Shown in pieces: positions 1 to 8,318 of a stretch of 14,313 nt of DNA. This stretch comes from Rhizobacter sp. Its GTDB lineage: Bacteria > Pseudomonadota > Gammaproteobacteria > Burkholderiales > Burkholderiaceae_C. Location of the stretch: assembly GCA_014380155.1 (NCBI GenBank), contig JACMKJ010000399.1, positions 1-14,313 on the forward strand. The letters are read 5' to 3'. The position numbers and the translations under genes are program-made. The notes beneath the pieces are model-generated. The model was not told the DNA's origin and did no database searches. It saw only the letters and a program-made list of their open reading frames with translations. Positions within the stretch are counted from its first letter, which is position 1. Each line of letters begins with the position of its first letter.

Positions 1-920
1 GCGGCGGCCAGCGGGTTGCCGCCGAAGGTGCTGCCGTGGTCACCGGGGGTGAACTGCGCCATCACGTCGTCACGCGCGAGGAACGCACTCACCGGCAGCA
101 AGCCGCCACCGAGCGCCTTGCCCAGCATCAGGCCGTCGGGCTTGATGCCTTCATGGTCGCAGGCGAGCAGCGCGCCGGTGCGGCCGAGGCCGGTCTGCAC
201 CTCGTCGCAGATCATCAGAATGTTGTGGCTCGTGCAGATCTCGCGCACTGCTTTCAGGTAACCCTCGGGCGGCACGATGATGCCGGCCTCGCCCTGGATC
301 GGCTCGACGATGAAGGCCGCGGTGTGCGGCGTGATGGCGGCCTCCAGCGCCTGCGCATCCCCAAACGGCACGGCGCTGAAGCCGGGCGCAAACGGCCCGA
401 AGCCATCGCGGTACTGCGCTTCGGTCGAGAAGCCGACGATGGTGGTGGTGCGCCCGGCGAAGTTGCCTTCGGCCACCAGAATGTGCGCGTGGCCCTCGGG
501 GACGCCCTTCACCTTGTAGGCCCACTTGCGCGCGGCCTTGATGGCCGTCTCCACGGCTTCGGCGCCGCTGTTCATCGGCAACGCACGCGCCATGCCGGTC
601 ATGCGGCAAAGCGTTTGCAGAAACGGCCCGAGCTGGTCGGTGTGGAAAGCGCGGCTGGTCACCGCGAGCTTTTGCGCCTGCTCGGTGAGCGCGTTCACCA
701 ACACCGGGTGGCTGTGGCCGAAGCTCACCGCCGAGTAGGCCGACATCATGTCGAGGTAACGCCGCCCGCTGTCGTCGAAGAGGTAGACCCCGGCGCCGCG
801 TGTCAGCACCACCGGCAGCGGGTGGTAGTTGTGCGCGCCGTAAAGGGCTTCGAGGTGGATCGGCGAGGCGCTGATGGGGTTGCGTTGGCGCAAGGCGGCG
901 GCGCGGGCGGCGGTGGTCAT
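1..920 (-). CDS. rocD: Ornithine aminotransferase, 3' end cut by window edge
   Basis: This is a class III PLP-dependent aminotransferase that matches ornithine delta-aminotransferase, which converts ornithine and 2-oxoglutarate to glutamate semialdehyde and glutamate in arginine/ornithine catabolism in the cytosol. The minus-strand translation gives 306 residues of a family that is usually about 400 long; the missing C-terminus lies beyond position 1. Visible motifs are MNSGAEAVETAIKAARKW (phosphate and cofactor region), EGNFAGRTTT, EPIQGEAGI, ICDEVQTGLGRTG (the Asp that contacts the pyridine nitrogen) and LMLGKALGGG, in which Lys268 should form the Schiff base. The ATG at 920 is preceded by AAGGAA with an 8-base spacer, a good ribosome binding site. 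The gene is divergent from an Lrp/AsnC regulator 120 bp away, which suggests amino-acid-responsive control. Because the first codon falls within the window, only the end is partial. Confidence 0.88.
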   Translation of the reverse strand, partial: MTTAARAAALRQRNPISASPIHLEALYGAHNYHPLPVVLTRGAGVYLFDDSGRRYLDMMSAYSAVSFGHSHPVLVNALTEQAQKLAVTSRAFHTDQLGPFLQTLCRMTGMARALPMNSGAEAVETAIKAARKWAYKVKGVPEGHAHILVAEGNFAGRTTTIVGFSTEAQYRDGFGPFAPGFSAVPFGDAQALEAAITPHTAAFIVEPIQGEAGIIVPPEGYLKAVREICTSHNILMICDEVQTGLGRTGALLACDHEGIKPDGLMLGKALGGGLLPVSAFLARDDVMAQFTPGDHGSTFGGNPLAA

Positions 921-974
921 GGGGTTCGTTCCTTGGCAGAGACCTCTGTAGTCTAGGCAAGGCGACACGAAATT

Positions 975-1010
975 TGCATTCCATTTCTTGCGCAATACGT
1001 ATCCAATGCA
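975..1010. promoter_or_regulatory. Nested palindrome, candidate Lrp-family operator
   Basis: The rocD/Lrp spacer contains inverted half-sites TGCATTCCAT (975-984) and ATCCAATGCA (1001-1010), which agree at 8 of 10 positions when one is reverse-complemented. Between them lie two perfect 8-bp palindromes, TTGCGCAA (988-995) and ATACGTAT (995-1002). TTGCGCAA is centred almost exactly on the outer dyad. Lrp/AsnC proteins bind as dimers or octamers to degenerate dyads in divergent spacers, so this is the obvious operator candidate for both genes. No strong sigma-70 promoter could be assigned. Confidence 0.45.
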
Positions 1011-1040
1011 CACGATCCGTTCACCAACAACCCAATAACC

Positions 1041-1514
1041 GTGGCAGAGCAAGAAATCGACTCCCTTGACCGCAAGATTCTCAGCGCCTTGCAGGCCGAC
1101 GGCCGGGCCAGCAACGTGGAGCTGTCGGCGCAGGTGCATTTGTCGGCGCCGCAGTGTTTTCGCCGCGTGCGCGCACTCGAAGAGCGCGGCGTGATCCGCG
1201 GCTACCGCGCCGAAGTGCAGCCCAGCGCGCTGGGCCTGGGCGTGATGGCCTACGTGAGCCTCAACATCGACGGCGGCCAGTTCGGCCGGGTGCGCGAGAT
1301 CGAGGCCGACATCCGCGCGTTTCCACAGATCCTCGAGTGCCACACCGTCTCAGGCGACAGCGACTACCTGCTCAAGGTGGTAGCGCGCGACCTCAAGGCC
1401 CTGAGCCAGTTCCTCACCGACCAACTGATGCAGGTGCCCGGCGTCGACGATGTGCGTTCGATGATCTGCATGGAAGAGATCAAGGCGCCCTCACCCTTGC
1501 CCGTGGGGCCGTGA
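1041..1514 (+). CDS. Lrp/AsnC family transcriptional regulator
   Basis: The protein has 157 residues, the normal size for this family. The N-terminal half is an AsnC-type winged helix-turn-helix (SLDRKILSALQADGRASNVELSAQVHLSAPQCFRRVRALEERGVIRGY, about residues 8-56). The C-terminal half is the RAM effector domain, with the typical strand and turn ILECHTVSGDSDYLLKVVARDL (about 105-126). The start is a GTG at 1041, chosen because the family begins only a few residues before the LDxxDxxIL-type helix; no clear Shine-Dalgarno sequence precedes it. The gene is divergent from rocD, and such regulators commonly sense the amino acid handled by the neighbouring gene, here perhaps ornithine, arginine or proline; that ligand is inference. 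The spacer palindrome at 975-1010 is its likely binding site. Confidence 0.9.
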   Translation: MAEQEIDSLDRKILSALQADGRASNVELSAQVHLSAPQCFRRVRALEERGVIRGYRAEVQPSALGLGVMAYVSLNIDGGQFGRVREIEADIRAFPQILECHTVSGDSDYLLKVVARDLKALSQFLTDQLMQVPGVDDVRSMICMEEIKAPSPLPVGP

Positions 1515-1564
1515 ACTGATCCGCTAATCGCCCTTAAGCGGCGAATATCGATGGATTTGGTGAT

Positions 1565-1584
1565 GATGAATAACTATATTCATC
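1565..1584. promoter_or_regulatory. Perfect 8-4-8 dyad upstream of the IclR gene
   Basis: GATGAATA at 1565-1572 and its exact reverse complement TATTCATC at 1577-1584 flank the four bases ACTA. The dyad sits 27 bp before the IclR start codon in an AT-rich island inside a GC-rich region, and contains a -10-like TATATT (1575-1580). This position suits an autoregulatory operator for the IclR-family protein that also governs pobA downstream. A matching -35 element was not evident. Confidence 0.5.
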
Positions 1585-1611
1585 CCATAGACCTGCGCCG
1601 ACCCTCGCCCC

Positions 1612-2439
1612 ATGAACGCCTTTGGAAACTTTGAAGCCTTGCTCGACGAAGACGCCATCACCCCCCTGCCCCCCGAGCCCGAAGGCCCGCACAAGCGCGA
1701 CCTGATCGCCGGGCTGGAAAAGGGCCTGGCGGTGATCGAAGCCTTTGACCAGGACCGCCCTCGCCTGACCATCAGCGAGGTGGCACAACGTTGCAACCTC
1801 ACGCGCGCCGCCGCCCGCCGCTACCTGATCACGCTCGAGCACCTGGGCTACGTGAGCAGCGACCGCCGCATGTACTCGCTCAGCCCGAAGGTGTTGCGCC
1901 TGGGCCAGAGCTACATGCACTCGGCCCGCCTGCCACGCATCGTGCAGCCCGAGCTGCACAAGCTGGCGTATGCGCTGAAAGAAGCGTCATCGGCCGGCGT
2001 GCTCGATGGGCACGACGTGATCTGCATTGCCGCCACCGAAGCCGGCCGCCTGGTGTCGTCGACCCTGCAGCCTGGCACGCGTGTGCCGGCCTACTGCACG
2101 GCCAACGGCCGGGTGCTGCTCAGCGCCAAGACGCCGGCCGAGGTCGACGCCTGGCTCGCCACCCAGACGCTGGAGCCGCGCACGCCGCACACCCTGACCG
2201 ACCCGGCCGAGCTGCGCACCGAGATCAACCGCATCCGCCTGCGCGGTCACGCGCTGGTCGACCAGGAGTTCGAGCTGGGTCTGCGCACGGTTTCTGTCCC
2301 GTTGAAGAACTACCGCGGCGAAGTGCAGGCCGCCATGAACGTGAGCGTGAACGCCGCCCGCGTCAGCATGGCCCAGCTGGTCGACGACTGCCTGCCCGCC
2401 TTGCTGCAGGCACAAGCCCGCCTGCGCAGCGCGCTCTGA
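1612..2439 (+). CDS. IclR-family regulator, PobR/PcaU type
   Basis: This 275-residue protein has the IclR layout. A short acidic, proline-rich leader (residues 1-30) is followed by a winged helix-turn-helix (GLEKGLAVIEAFDQ to RMYSLSPKVLRLG, about 36-102, including ISEVAQRCNLTRAAARRYLITLEHLGYV) and a C-terminal effector-binding domain (about 110-270; GLRTVSVPLKNYRGEVQAAMNVSV is typical). The leader and the sequence character resemble the PobR/PcaU/PcaR branch, which senses 4-hydroxybenzoate, protocatechuate or beta-ketoadipate. It lies 24 bp upstream of pobA on the same strand, so it probably controls pobA and shares a transcript with it. In the Acinetobacter pob system the regulator is divergent from pobA, so this order is less usual. 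No strong ribosome binding site precedes the ATG. The ligand is inferred from the neighbour. Confidence 0.88.
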   Translation: MNAFGNFEALLDEDAITPLPPEPEGPHKRDLIAGLEKGLAVIEAFDQDRPRLTISEVAQRCNLTRAAARRYLITLEHLGYVSSDRRMYSLSPKVLRLGQSYMHSARLPRIVQPELHKLAYALKEASSAGVLDGHDVICIAATEAGRLVSSTLQPGTRVPAYCTANGRVLLSAKTPAEVDAWLATQTLEPRTPHTLTDPAELRTEINRIRLRGHALVDQEFELGLRTVSVPLKNYRGEVQAAMNVSVNAARVSMAQLVDDCLPALLQAQARLRSAL

Positions 2440-2463
2440 CAGACAAGAAAGCAGCACACCACC

Positions 2464-3654
2464 ATGCGAGTTCAAGTTGCCATCATCGGTGCCGGCCCGT
2501 CCGGCTTGTTGTTGGGGGCGCTGTTGCACCAGTCGGGCATCGACACCATCGTGATCGAGCAGCGCAGCCCCGACTACGTGCTCAGCCGCATCCGCGCCGG
2601 TGTGCTGGAGCAAGGCACGGTCAACCTGATGGACCGCATCGGCCTGGGCAAACGCATGCACGCCGAAGGCCTGGTGCACGGCGGCTTCAACCTGGGTTAC
2701 CGCAACACGCGCCACCGCATCGACATCAACAAGCTGACCGGCGGCAAGAATGTGATGGTCTACGGCCAGACCGAAGTCACGCACGACCTGATGGACGCAC
2801 GCGCCGCGGCCGGCGCCAAGACCGTGTACGAGGCGGAGAACGTGCAGCTGCACGACTTCGACGGCGCCTCGCCACGTGTCACCTACACCAAAGACGGCGT
2901 GCAGCACGAGGTGCAGTGCGACTTCATCGCTGGCTGCGACGGCTACCACGGTGCCAGCCGCGCGGCGGTGCCGGCGGGGTCGATCCGCCAGCACGAGCGT
3001 GTGTACCCCTTCGGCTGGTTGGGCGTGCTCAGCGACACGCCGCCGGTGGCTCACGAGTTGATCTACTCGAACCACGAGCGCGGCTTCGCTCTGTGCAGCA
3101 TGCGCTCGAAGACACGCAGCCGCTACTACATCCAGTGCTCGCTCGACGACAAGGTGGAACGCTGGAGCGACCAGGCCTTCTGGGACGAGCTGCGTTTGCG
3201 GCTCGACCCCGAGGCGGCCGAAAGCATGGTCACCGGGCCGTCGATTGAAAAGAGCATCGCGCCCTTGCGCAGCTTCGTGGCCGAGCCGATGCGCTTCGGC
3301 AAGCTGTTCCTCGCCGGTGACGCCGCGCACATCGTGCCGCCCACCGGCGCCAAAGGCCTGAACCTCGCGGCCTCCGACGTTCACTACCTCTCGCACGGCC
3401 TGATCGAGTACTACCAGGACAAGAGCCCGGCCGGCATCAACGCCTACTCCGACCGCTCGCTGCGCCGCGTATGGAAGGCGGTGCGCTTCTCGTGGTGGTT
3501 CACCTCGCTCATGCACCGCTTCCCCCCGCACGAGCACGACCGCGGCGAGATCGGCCAGAAGATCCAGGAAGCCGAGATCGACTACCTGCTGGGCTCGACC
3601 GCCGCATCGACGGCGTTGGCTGAAAACTATGTTGGGCTGCCGCTGGAGGTGTGA
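2464..3654 (+). CDS. pobA: 4-hydroxybenzoate 3-monooxygenase
   Basis: This FAD-dependent flavoprotein hydroxylase converts 4-hydroxybenzoate, NAD(P)H and O2 to protocatechuate. At 396 residues it aligns without gaps through at least residue 201 with the Pseudomonas fluorescens enzyme (394 residues). The features are the FAD dinucleotide motif GAGPSG (9-14), RIRAGVLEQG (42-51, with Arg44 near FAD), His72, the CDG motif (IAGCDGYHG), YPFGWLG, ELIYSNH with Tyr201, then Ser212 and Arg214 (substrate binding), the second FAD motif LFLAGDAAHIVPPTGAKGLN, and C-terminal AENYVGLP whose Tyr389 matches Tyr385 of P. fluorescens. All the recognised catalytic and substrate residues are therefore present. The NADPH-selecting helix reads EQRSPDY where the reference has ERQTPDY. 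The gene follows an IclR-type regulator by 24 bp and ends 3 bp from the convergent livF. Confidence 0.97.
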   Translation: MRVQVAIIGAGPSGLLLGALLHQSGIDTIVIEQRSPDYVLSRIRAGVLEQGTVNLMDRIGLGKRMHAEGLVHGGFNLGYRNTRHRIDINKLTGGKNVMVYGQTEVTHDLMDARAAAGAKTVYEAENVQLHDFDGASPRVTYTKDGVQHEVQCDFIAGCDGYHGASRAAVPAGSIRQHERVYPFGWLGVLSDTPPVAHELIYSNHERGFALCSMRSKTRSRYYIQCSLDDKVERWSDQAFWDELRLRLDPEAAESMVTGPSIEKSIAPLRSFVAEPMRFGKLFLAGDAAHIVPPTGAKGLNLAASDVHYLSHGLIEYYQDKSPAGINAYSDRSLRRVWKAVRFSWWFTSLMHRFPPHEHDRGEIGQKIQEAEIDYLLGSTAASTALAENYVGLPLEV

Positions 3655-3657
3655 GCC

Positions 3658-5109
<1,452 letters not shown>

Positions 5110-5113
<4 letters not shown>

Positions 5114-6066
5114 GACTTGTTCCACCACGTCCACGGGCGGATCAAACGGTCTCGCCCGACGAGCATCAGCACGACGAGGAAGAGGCCGAGCCAAAACAGC
5201 CAGTACTGCGGCGTCCAGGCCGAGAGCACTTCGTGCAGCAGCTTGAAGGCGATGGCGCCGAAGATGCCGCCGTAGAGGTAGCCAGTGCCGCCGATCACCA
5301 CCATCAGCATCAGGTCGGCGCTGCGGTGGAAGTCGAGCCCGTCGAGCGAAGCGAAGCCCGAGGTCTGCGCCATCAGCGCACCCGCCATGCCGGCGATGGC
5401 AGCGGCCAGTGTGTAGACGGCCGCCAGCCGCAGGTTGACCGACAGGCCGATGCTGGTGGCGCGCAGGCGGTTGTCGCGCAGCGCCTTGAGCGAGTAGCCG
5501 AACGGTGAATGCACGATGCGCCGGGCGATCAGCATCACGACGATCAGCGTGATCAGGCTGTAGGCGTAGGCGGTGCGGCCGTAGAGGTCAAACTCGAAGC
5601 GGCCGAGGAGGGCGCCCATCGTGATGCCTTGCAGGCCGTCGGCACCGCCGGTGAACTCGAGCTTGTTGGCCAGCTCGTACAGCACCGCCGCCACACCGAG
5701 CGTGACCATCAGGCGTGTGAGGTCGGAACCACGCAGCACCAGCACGCTGCACACGGCGCCTAACACGGCCGACGCCCCCATCGACACGGCCAGGCCGACC
5801 AGCGGGTCGGGCATCACGTGTTTGGCAAACAGACCCGCTGCGTACGCACCAAAGCCGAAGAAGGCCGCGTGGCCCAGCGACACGATGCCGGCAAAACCGA
5901 GGATGAGGTCGAGCGACACCGCAAACAGCGCCAGGATCGCGATCTCGTTGAGCAGCAGCACATGGCCGCCGGGGATGAACAGCGACACGATGGCCACGGC
6001 GCCCAGCGCCATCTCCCACCAGCGCCAGCGTGCGTCGGCGCGCAAGGAGTTTTGCACTACGCTCAT
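5110..6066 (-). CDS. livM: HAAT-family ABC transporter permease LivM
   Basis: This is an inner-membrane permease of 318 residues, the usual LivM size. It has about nine hydrophobic stretches and the family landmarks LNEIAILALFAVSLDLILGFAGIVSLGHAAFFGFGAYAAG (about 39-79), where SLGHAAFFG is characteristic, and the cytoplasmic coupling loop SPFGYSLKALRDNRLRATSIG (about 187-207). VIGGTGYLYGGIFGA near the C-terminus is also typical. It pairs with LivH to form the translocation channel energised by LivG and LivF. Both gene junctions are 4-bp ATGA overlaps, with livH upstream and livG downstream, which points to one translationally coupled operon. Confidence 0.93.
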
Positions 6067-6923
6067 TTCGATCCCTTCTGGCCGAACAGGCCCTGCGGCC
6101 GCAGCGTGAGGATGACGATCATCAGCGTGTAGACGATGAAGGAGCCGAGCTTGGGTGCGTAGTACTTGCCGAACACATCGGCAATGCCAAGCAGCAAGGC
6201 GGCCAGCAGTGGGCCGGTGATGGTGGTGGTGCCACCCACCGAGACCACGATCAGGAAATACACCATGAACTTGAGCGGGAAGGTCGGGTCGAGGCCGAGC
6301 ACTTCAGCGCCGAGCGCACCGCCCAGGCCAGCCAGGCCGGACCCCACGGCGAAGGTGAAGAGGAAGACCTGGTTGACGTTGATACCCAGGCCTTGCGCCA
6401 CACGCGGGTCGTCGACCGCGGCGCGCAAGCGGCTGCCGAAACGCGTGCGTGCCAGCACCAGTTGCAACCCCACCGTGAGCAGGCCACACACCACGATGAT
6501 GAACAAGCGGTACTTGCCGATGCCCACCGCCGCGAAGTCGAAGCGGCCACGCAACCACTCGGGCACCGAGATCATCTGCTGCTGCGAGCCGATGAAGTAA
6601 TCGACCGCCGTCACCGCCATGAAGACGAGGCCGATGGAAAACAGCACCTGGTCGAGGTGCGGTCGTTTGTACATGGGCCGGTACAGCGTGCGCTCCAGCA
6701 GCGCACCGACCAGCGCGGTGAGCGCAAAGGCGATCGGCAGCGTGGCAAGAAAGGGCACGCCCAGCTTGTTCATCAACAGCACGGTGGTGTAGCCGCCCGC
6801 CATGGCGAAGGCACCGTGGGCCAGGTTGATGAAGTTCATCAAGCCCATGGTGACGGCCAGGCCGACGGACAGCACGAAAAGCAGCATGCCGTAGGCGATG
6901 CCGTCGAAGAGGAGGGTCAGCAT
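6063..6923 (-). CDS. livH: HAAT-family ABC transporter permease LivH
   Basis: This is the partner inner-membrane permease, 286 residues. The N-terminus MLTLLFDGIAYGMLLFVLSVGLAVTMGLMNFINLAHGAFAMAGGY carries the diagnostic GLMNFINLAHG motif. The coupling loop is RTRFGSRLRAAVDDPRVAQGLGINVNQV, and the C-terminal half has VSVGGTTTITGPLLAALLLG and LRPQGLFG, all characteristic of LivH. The ATG at 6923 has no recognisable Shine-Dalgarno sequence. A REP-like double hairpin lies between it and the upstream binding-protein gene, so livHMGF output may be set lower than that of the binding protein. The stop overlaps the livM start as ATGA. Confidence 0.93.
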   Translation of the reverse strand: MLTLLFDGIAYGMLLFVLSVGLAVTMGLMNFINLAHGAFAMAGGYTTVLLMNKLGVPFLATLPIAFALTALVGALLERTLYRPMYKRPHLDQVLFSIGLVFMAVTAVDYFIGSQQQMISVPEWLRGRFDFAAVGIGKYRLFIIVVCGLLTVGLQLVLARTRFGSRLRAAVDDPRVAQGLGINVNQVFLFTFAVGSGLAGLGGALGAEVLGLDPTFPLKFMVYFLIVVSVGGTTTITGPLLAALLLGIADVFGKYYAPKLGSFIVYTLMIVILTLRPQGLFGQKGSK

Positions 6924-6946
6924 TCGAATGCGCTAGCTGGGCACAC

Positions 6947-7016
6947 CGTCGTTCCCGCGAAGGCGGGAATCCACGGTGCGCCACGATTCTGGATCCCCGC
7001 CTGCGCGGGAATGACG
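6947..7016. repeat. REP-like paired inverted-repeat element
   Basis: Two arms face each other: 6947-6972 and 6991-7016. The first 26 bases of one match the reverse complement of the other at 23 positions. Each arm is itself a small hairpin, CCCGC-GAAG-GCGGG on the left and CCCGC-CTGC-GCGGG on the right, so the whole can form either two small stems or one long one. The sequence type (TTCCCGCG..GGCGGGAATCCA) is a familiar dispersed intergenic repeat of beta- and gamma-proteobacteria. It fills most of the 99-bp gap between the binding-protein gene and livH, where such elements can stabilise upstream mRNA or dampen read-through. Confidence 0.85.
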
Positions 7017-7022
7017 AGAAGA

Positions 7023-8198
7023 TTACTTCGCAGCAGCCTTGCCCGGGTCCTTGACCTGCTTCTCCACATCGAACTCGACGTTGTAAAGCTGCCCGCCCAC
7101 ACGCTCGACCTTGCGGATGTGCATGTCGTGAATGACGTCGCGCGTTTCGGGGTCGATGGTGATCATGCCGCGCGGGCTCTCGAAGGTGATGCCCTTCATC
7201 GCGGCGATCAGCGCGTCGCCGCCGCCCTGGCCCTTGGTGGCTGCGAGCGCCTTGTAGATCAGCGCCATGCCGTCGTAGCCGGCCACGCCCATGAAGTTGG
7301 GGCGGAACTTGTTGGCGGCTTCGAATTCGGCCACGAACTTCTTGTTCAGCGGCGTGTTGTGCGAGGCTGAATAGTGGTGCGAGGTCACCACGCCGAGCGC
7401 CACGTCGCCCATGTCGTTCAATTGGTCGTCGTCGGTCACGTCACCGGTGCCGATGAGCTTGATGCCCGACTTGTCGAGCCCGCGCTCGGCAAACTGCTTC
7501 ATGAAGGCCGCGCCCTGGCCCGAGGGCAGGAACACGAACACCGCGTCGGGCTTCTCGTCACGCACCTTCTGCAGGAACGGGGCGAAGTCGGGGCTCTTGA
7601 GTGGCGAGCGGATCTCGGCAATCACCTGGCCACCCTTGGCGGTGAACTGGCTCTTGAAGAACTTCTCGGCGTCGATGCCGGGGGCGTAGTCGCTCACCAA
7701 GGTGACCACACGCTTGATCTTGTTCTTGGCGGCCCACTCGGCAATGCTCACGGCCGCTTGCGGCAGAGTGAAGCTGGTGCGCACGATGTAGGGCGAGGCG
7801 GTGGTGATGACCGAGGTGGCCGCGGCCGTCACCACCATCGGGGTCTTGCTCTGGGTGGCAATCGGCGCGGTGGCCATGGCCGTGGGGGTGATGCCGAAGC
7901 CGGCGATCACGTCGACCTTGTCATTGACGACCAGCTCTTGCGCGAGGCGGCGGGTCGTGTCGGCCACGGCCGCGTCGTCCTTGATGATGAGCTCGATCTT
8001 GCGGCCGGCGACGGTGCTGCCGTTCTGTGCCATGTAGAGCTTGACGGCGGCTTCGATCTGGCGGCCAGTGGAAGCCGACTGGCCCGTCATCGGCAGGATG
8101 AAACCGATCTTGAACGGCGCGGTTTGCGCAAATCCCGAGGGCAGGCACAGGGCGAGCGCAACGGGGATGAGTCCTTTCAGGACTTGGCGTTTTTGCAT
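7023..8198 (-). CDS. Periplasmic substrate-binding protein of HAAT-type ABC importer
   Basis: This 391-residue protein of the LivJ-like type I periplasmic-binding family (Peripla_BP_6) captures the substrate for LivHMGF. A Sec signal peptide is visible: basic MQKRQVLKG, hydrophobic LIPVALALCLPSG, and likely cleavage after FA before QTAPFK (about residue 24). The mature start KIGFILPMTGQSASTGRQIEAAVKLY is typical, as are IAGFGITPTAMATAPIA and FMGVAGYDGMALIYKAL. The ATG at 8198 has GGAGAC nine bases upstream; a TTG five codons earlier lies within this ribosome binding site and was rejected. The ligand cannot be read from sequence. Its place next to vanAB and pobA makes aromatic acids as likely as amino acids. 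It is the first gene of the transporter operon. Confidence 0.9.
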   Translation of the reverse strand: MQKRQVLKGLIPVALALCLPSGFAQTAPFKIGFILPMTGQSASTGRQIEAAVKLYMAQNGSTVAGRKIELIIKDDAAVADTTRRLAQELVVNDKVDVIAGFGITPTAMATAPIATQSKTPMVVTAAATSVITTASPYIVRTSFTLPQAAVSIAEWAAKNKIKRVVTLVSDYAPGIDAEKFFKSQFTAKGGQVIAEIRSPLKSPDFAPFLQKVRDEKPDAVFVFLPSGQGAAFMKQFAERGLDKSGIKLIGTGDVTDDDQLNDMGDVALGVVTSHHYSASHNTPLNKKFVAEFEAANKFRPNFMGVAGYDGMALIYKALAATKGQGGGDALIAAMKGITFESPRGMITIDPETRDVIHDMHIRKVERVGGQLYNVEFDVEKQVKDPGKAAAK

Positions 8199-8224
8199 GA
8201 GACTTGTCTCCAACGTGAGGGCGG

Positions 8225-8241
8225 TGAATGTGTTGAATGTG
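8225..8241. repeat. Two tandem 8-bp copies upstream of the binding-protein gene
   Basis: TGAATGTG occurs at 8225-8232 and again at 8234-8241, with one base between. On the coding (minus) strand this reads CACATTCA twice with a 9-bp period, 26-43 bases before the start codon. It may be part of the promoter or an activator site, but the copies are short and chance is possible. Confidence 0.3.
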
Positions 8242-8284
8242 CGGCATGCGCACGCTGTCGGGCAATTGGGGTGATCGACTAGCA

Positions 8285-8305
8285 GCTATGCCGTTGTGGC
8301 ATAGC
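8285..8305. promoter_or_regulatory. Perfect 8-5-8 inverted repeat between vanB and the transporter operon
   Basis: GCTATGCC at 8285-8292 and its exact reverse complement GGCATAGC at 8298-8305 surround GTTGT. The repeat lies 13 bp after the vanB stop and about 87 bp before the binding-protein start on the minus strand. No T-run follows in that direction, so it does not look like an intrinsic terminator. It may be an operator for the transporter promoter or a 3'-end mRNA-stabilising stem. Confidence 0.5.
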
Positions 8306-8318
8306 AGATCGCCCGCTG

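Noticed and set aside
36..956. A plus-strand open frame of 306 codons opposite rocD
   Set aside because: The minus strand encodes an ornithine aminotransferase with intact motifs; the plus frame shows none.
1521..1541. CCGCT and AGCGG inverted repeat after the Lrp-family gene as a terminator
   Set aside because: The stem is only 5 bp with an 11-base loop and no T-run, too weak to support.
1987..3537. A 516-codon minus-strand open frame over the IclR gene and pobA
   Set aside because: It is antisense to a PobA with all catalytic residues, and its composition is typical of a shadow frame with no family motif.
6030..7370. A plus-strand open frame of 446 codons over livH and the repeat, and a 61-codon minus-strand frame at 6917-7102
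   Set aside because: The first is a shadow of livH and the binding-protein gene. The second reads the REP-like element into the familiar VIPAQAGIQ / WIPAFAG peptide, a known annotation artefact.
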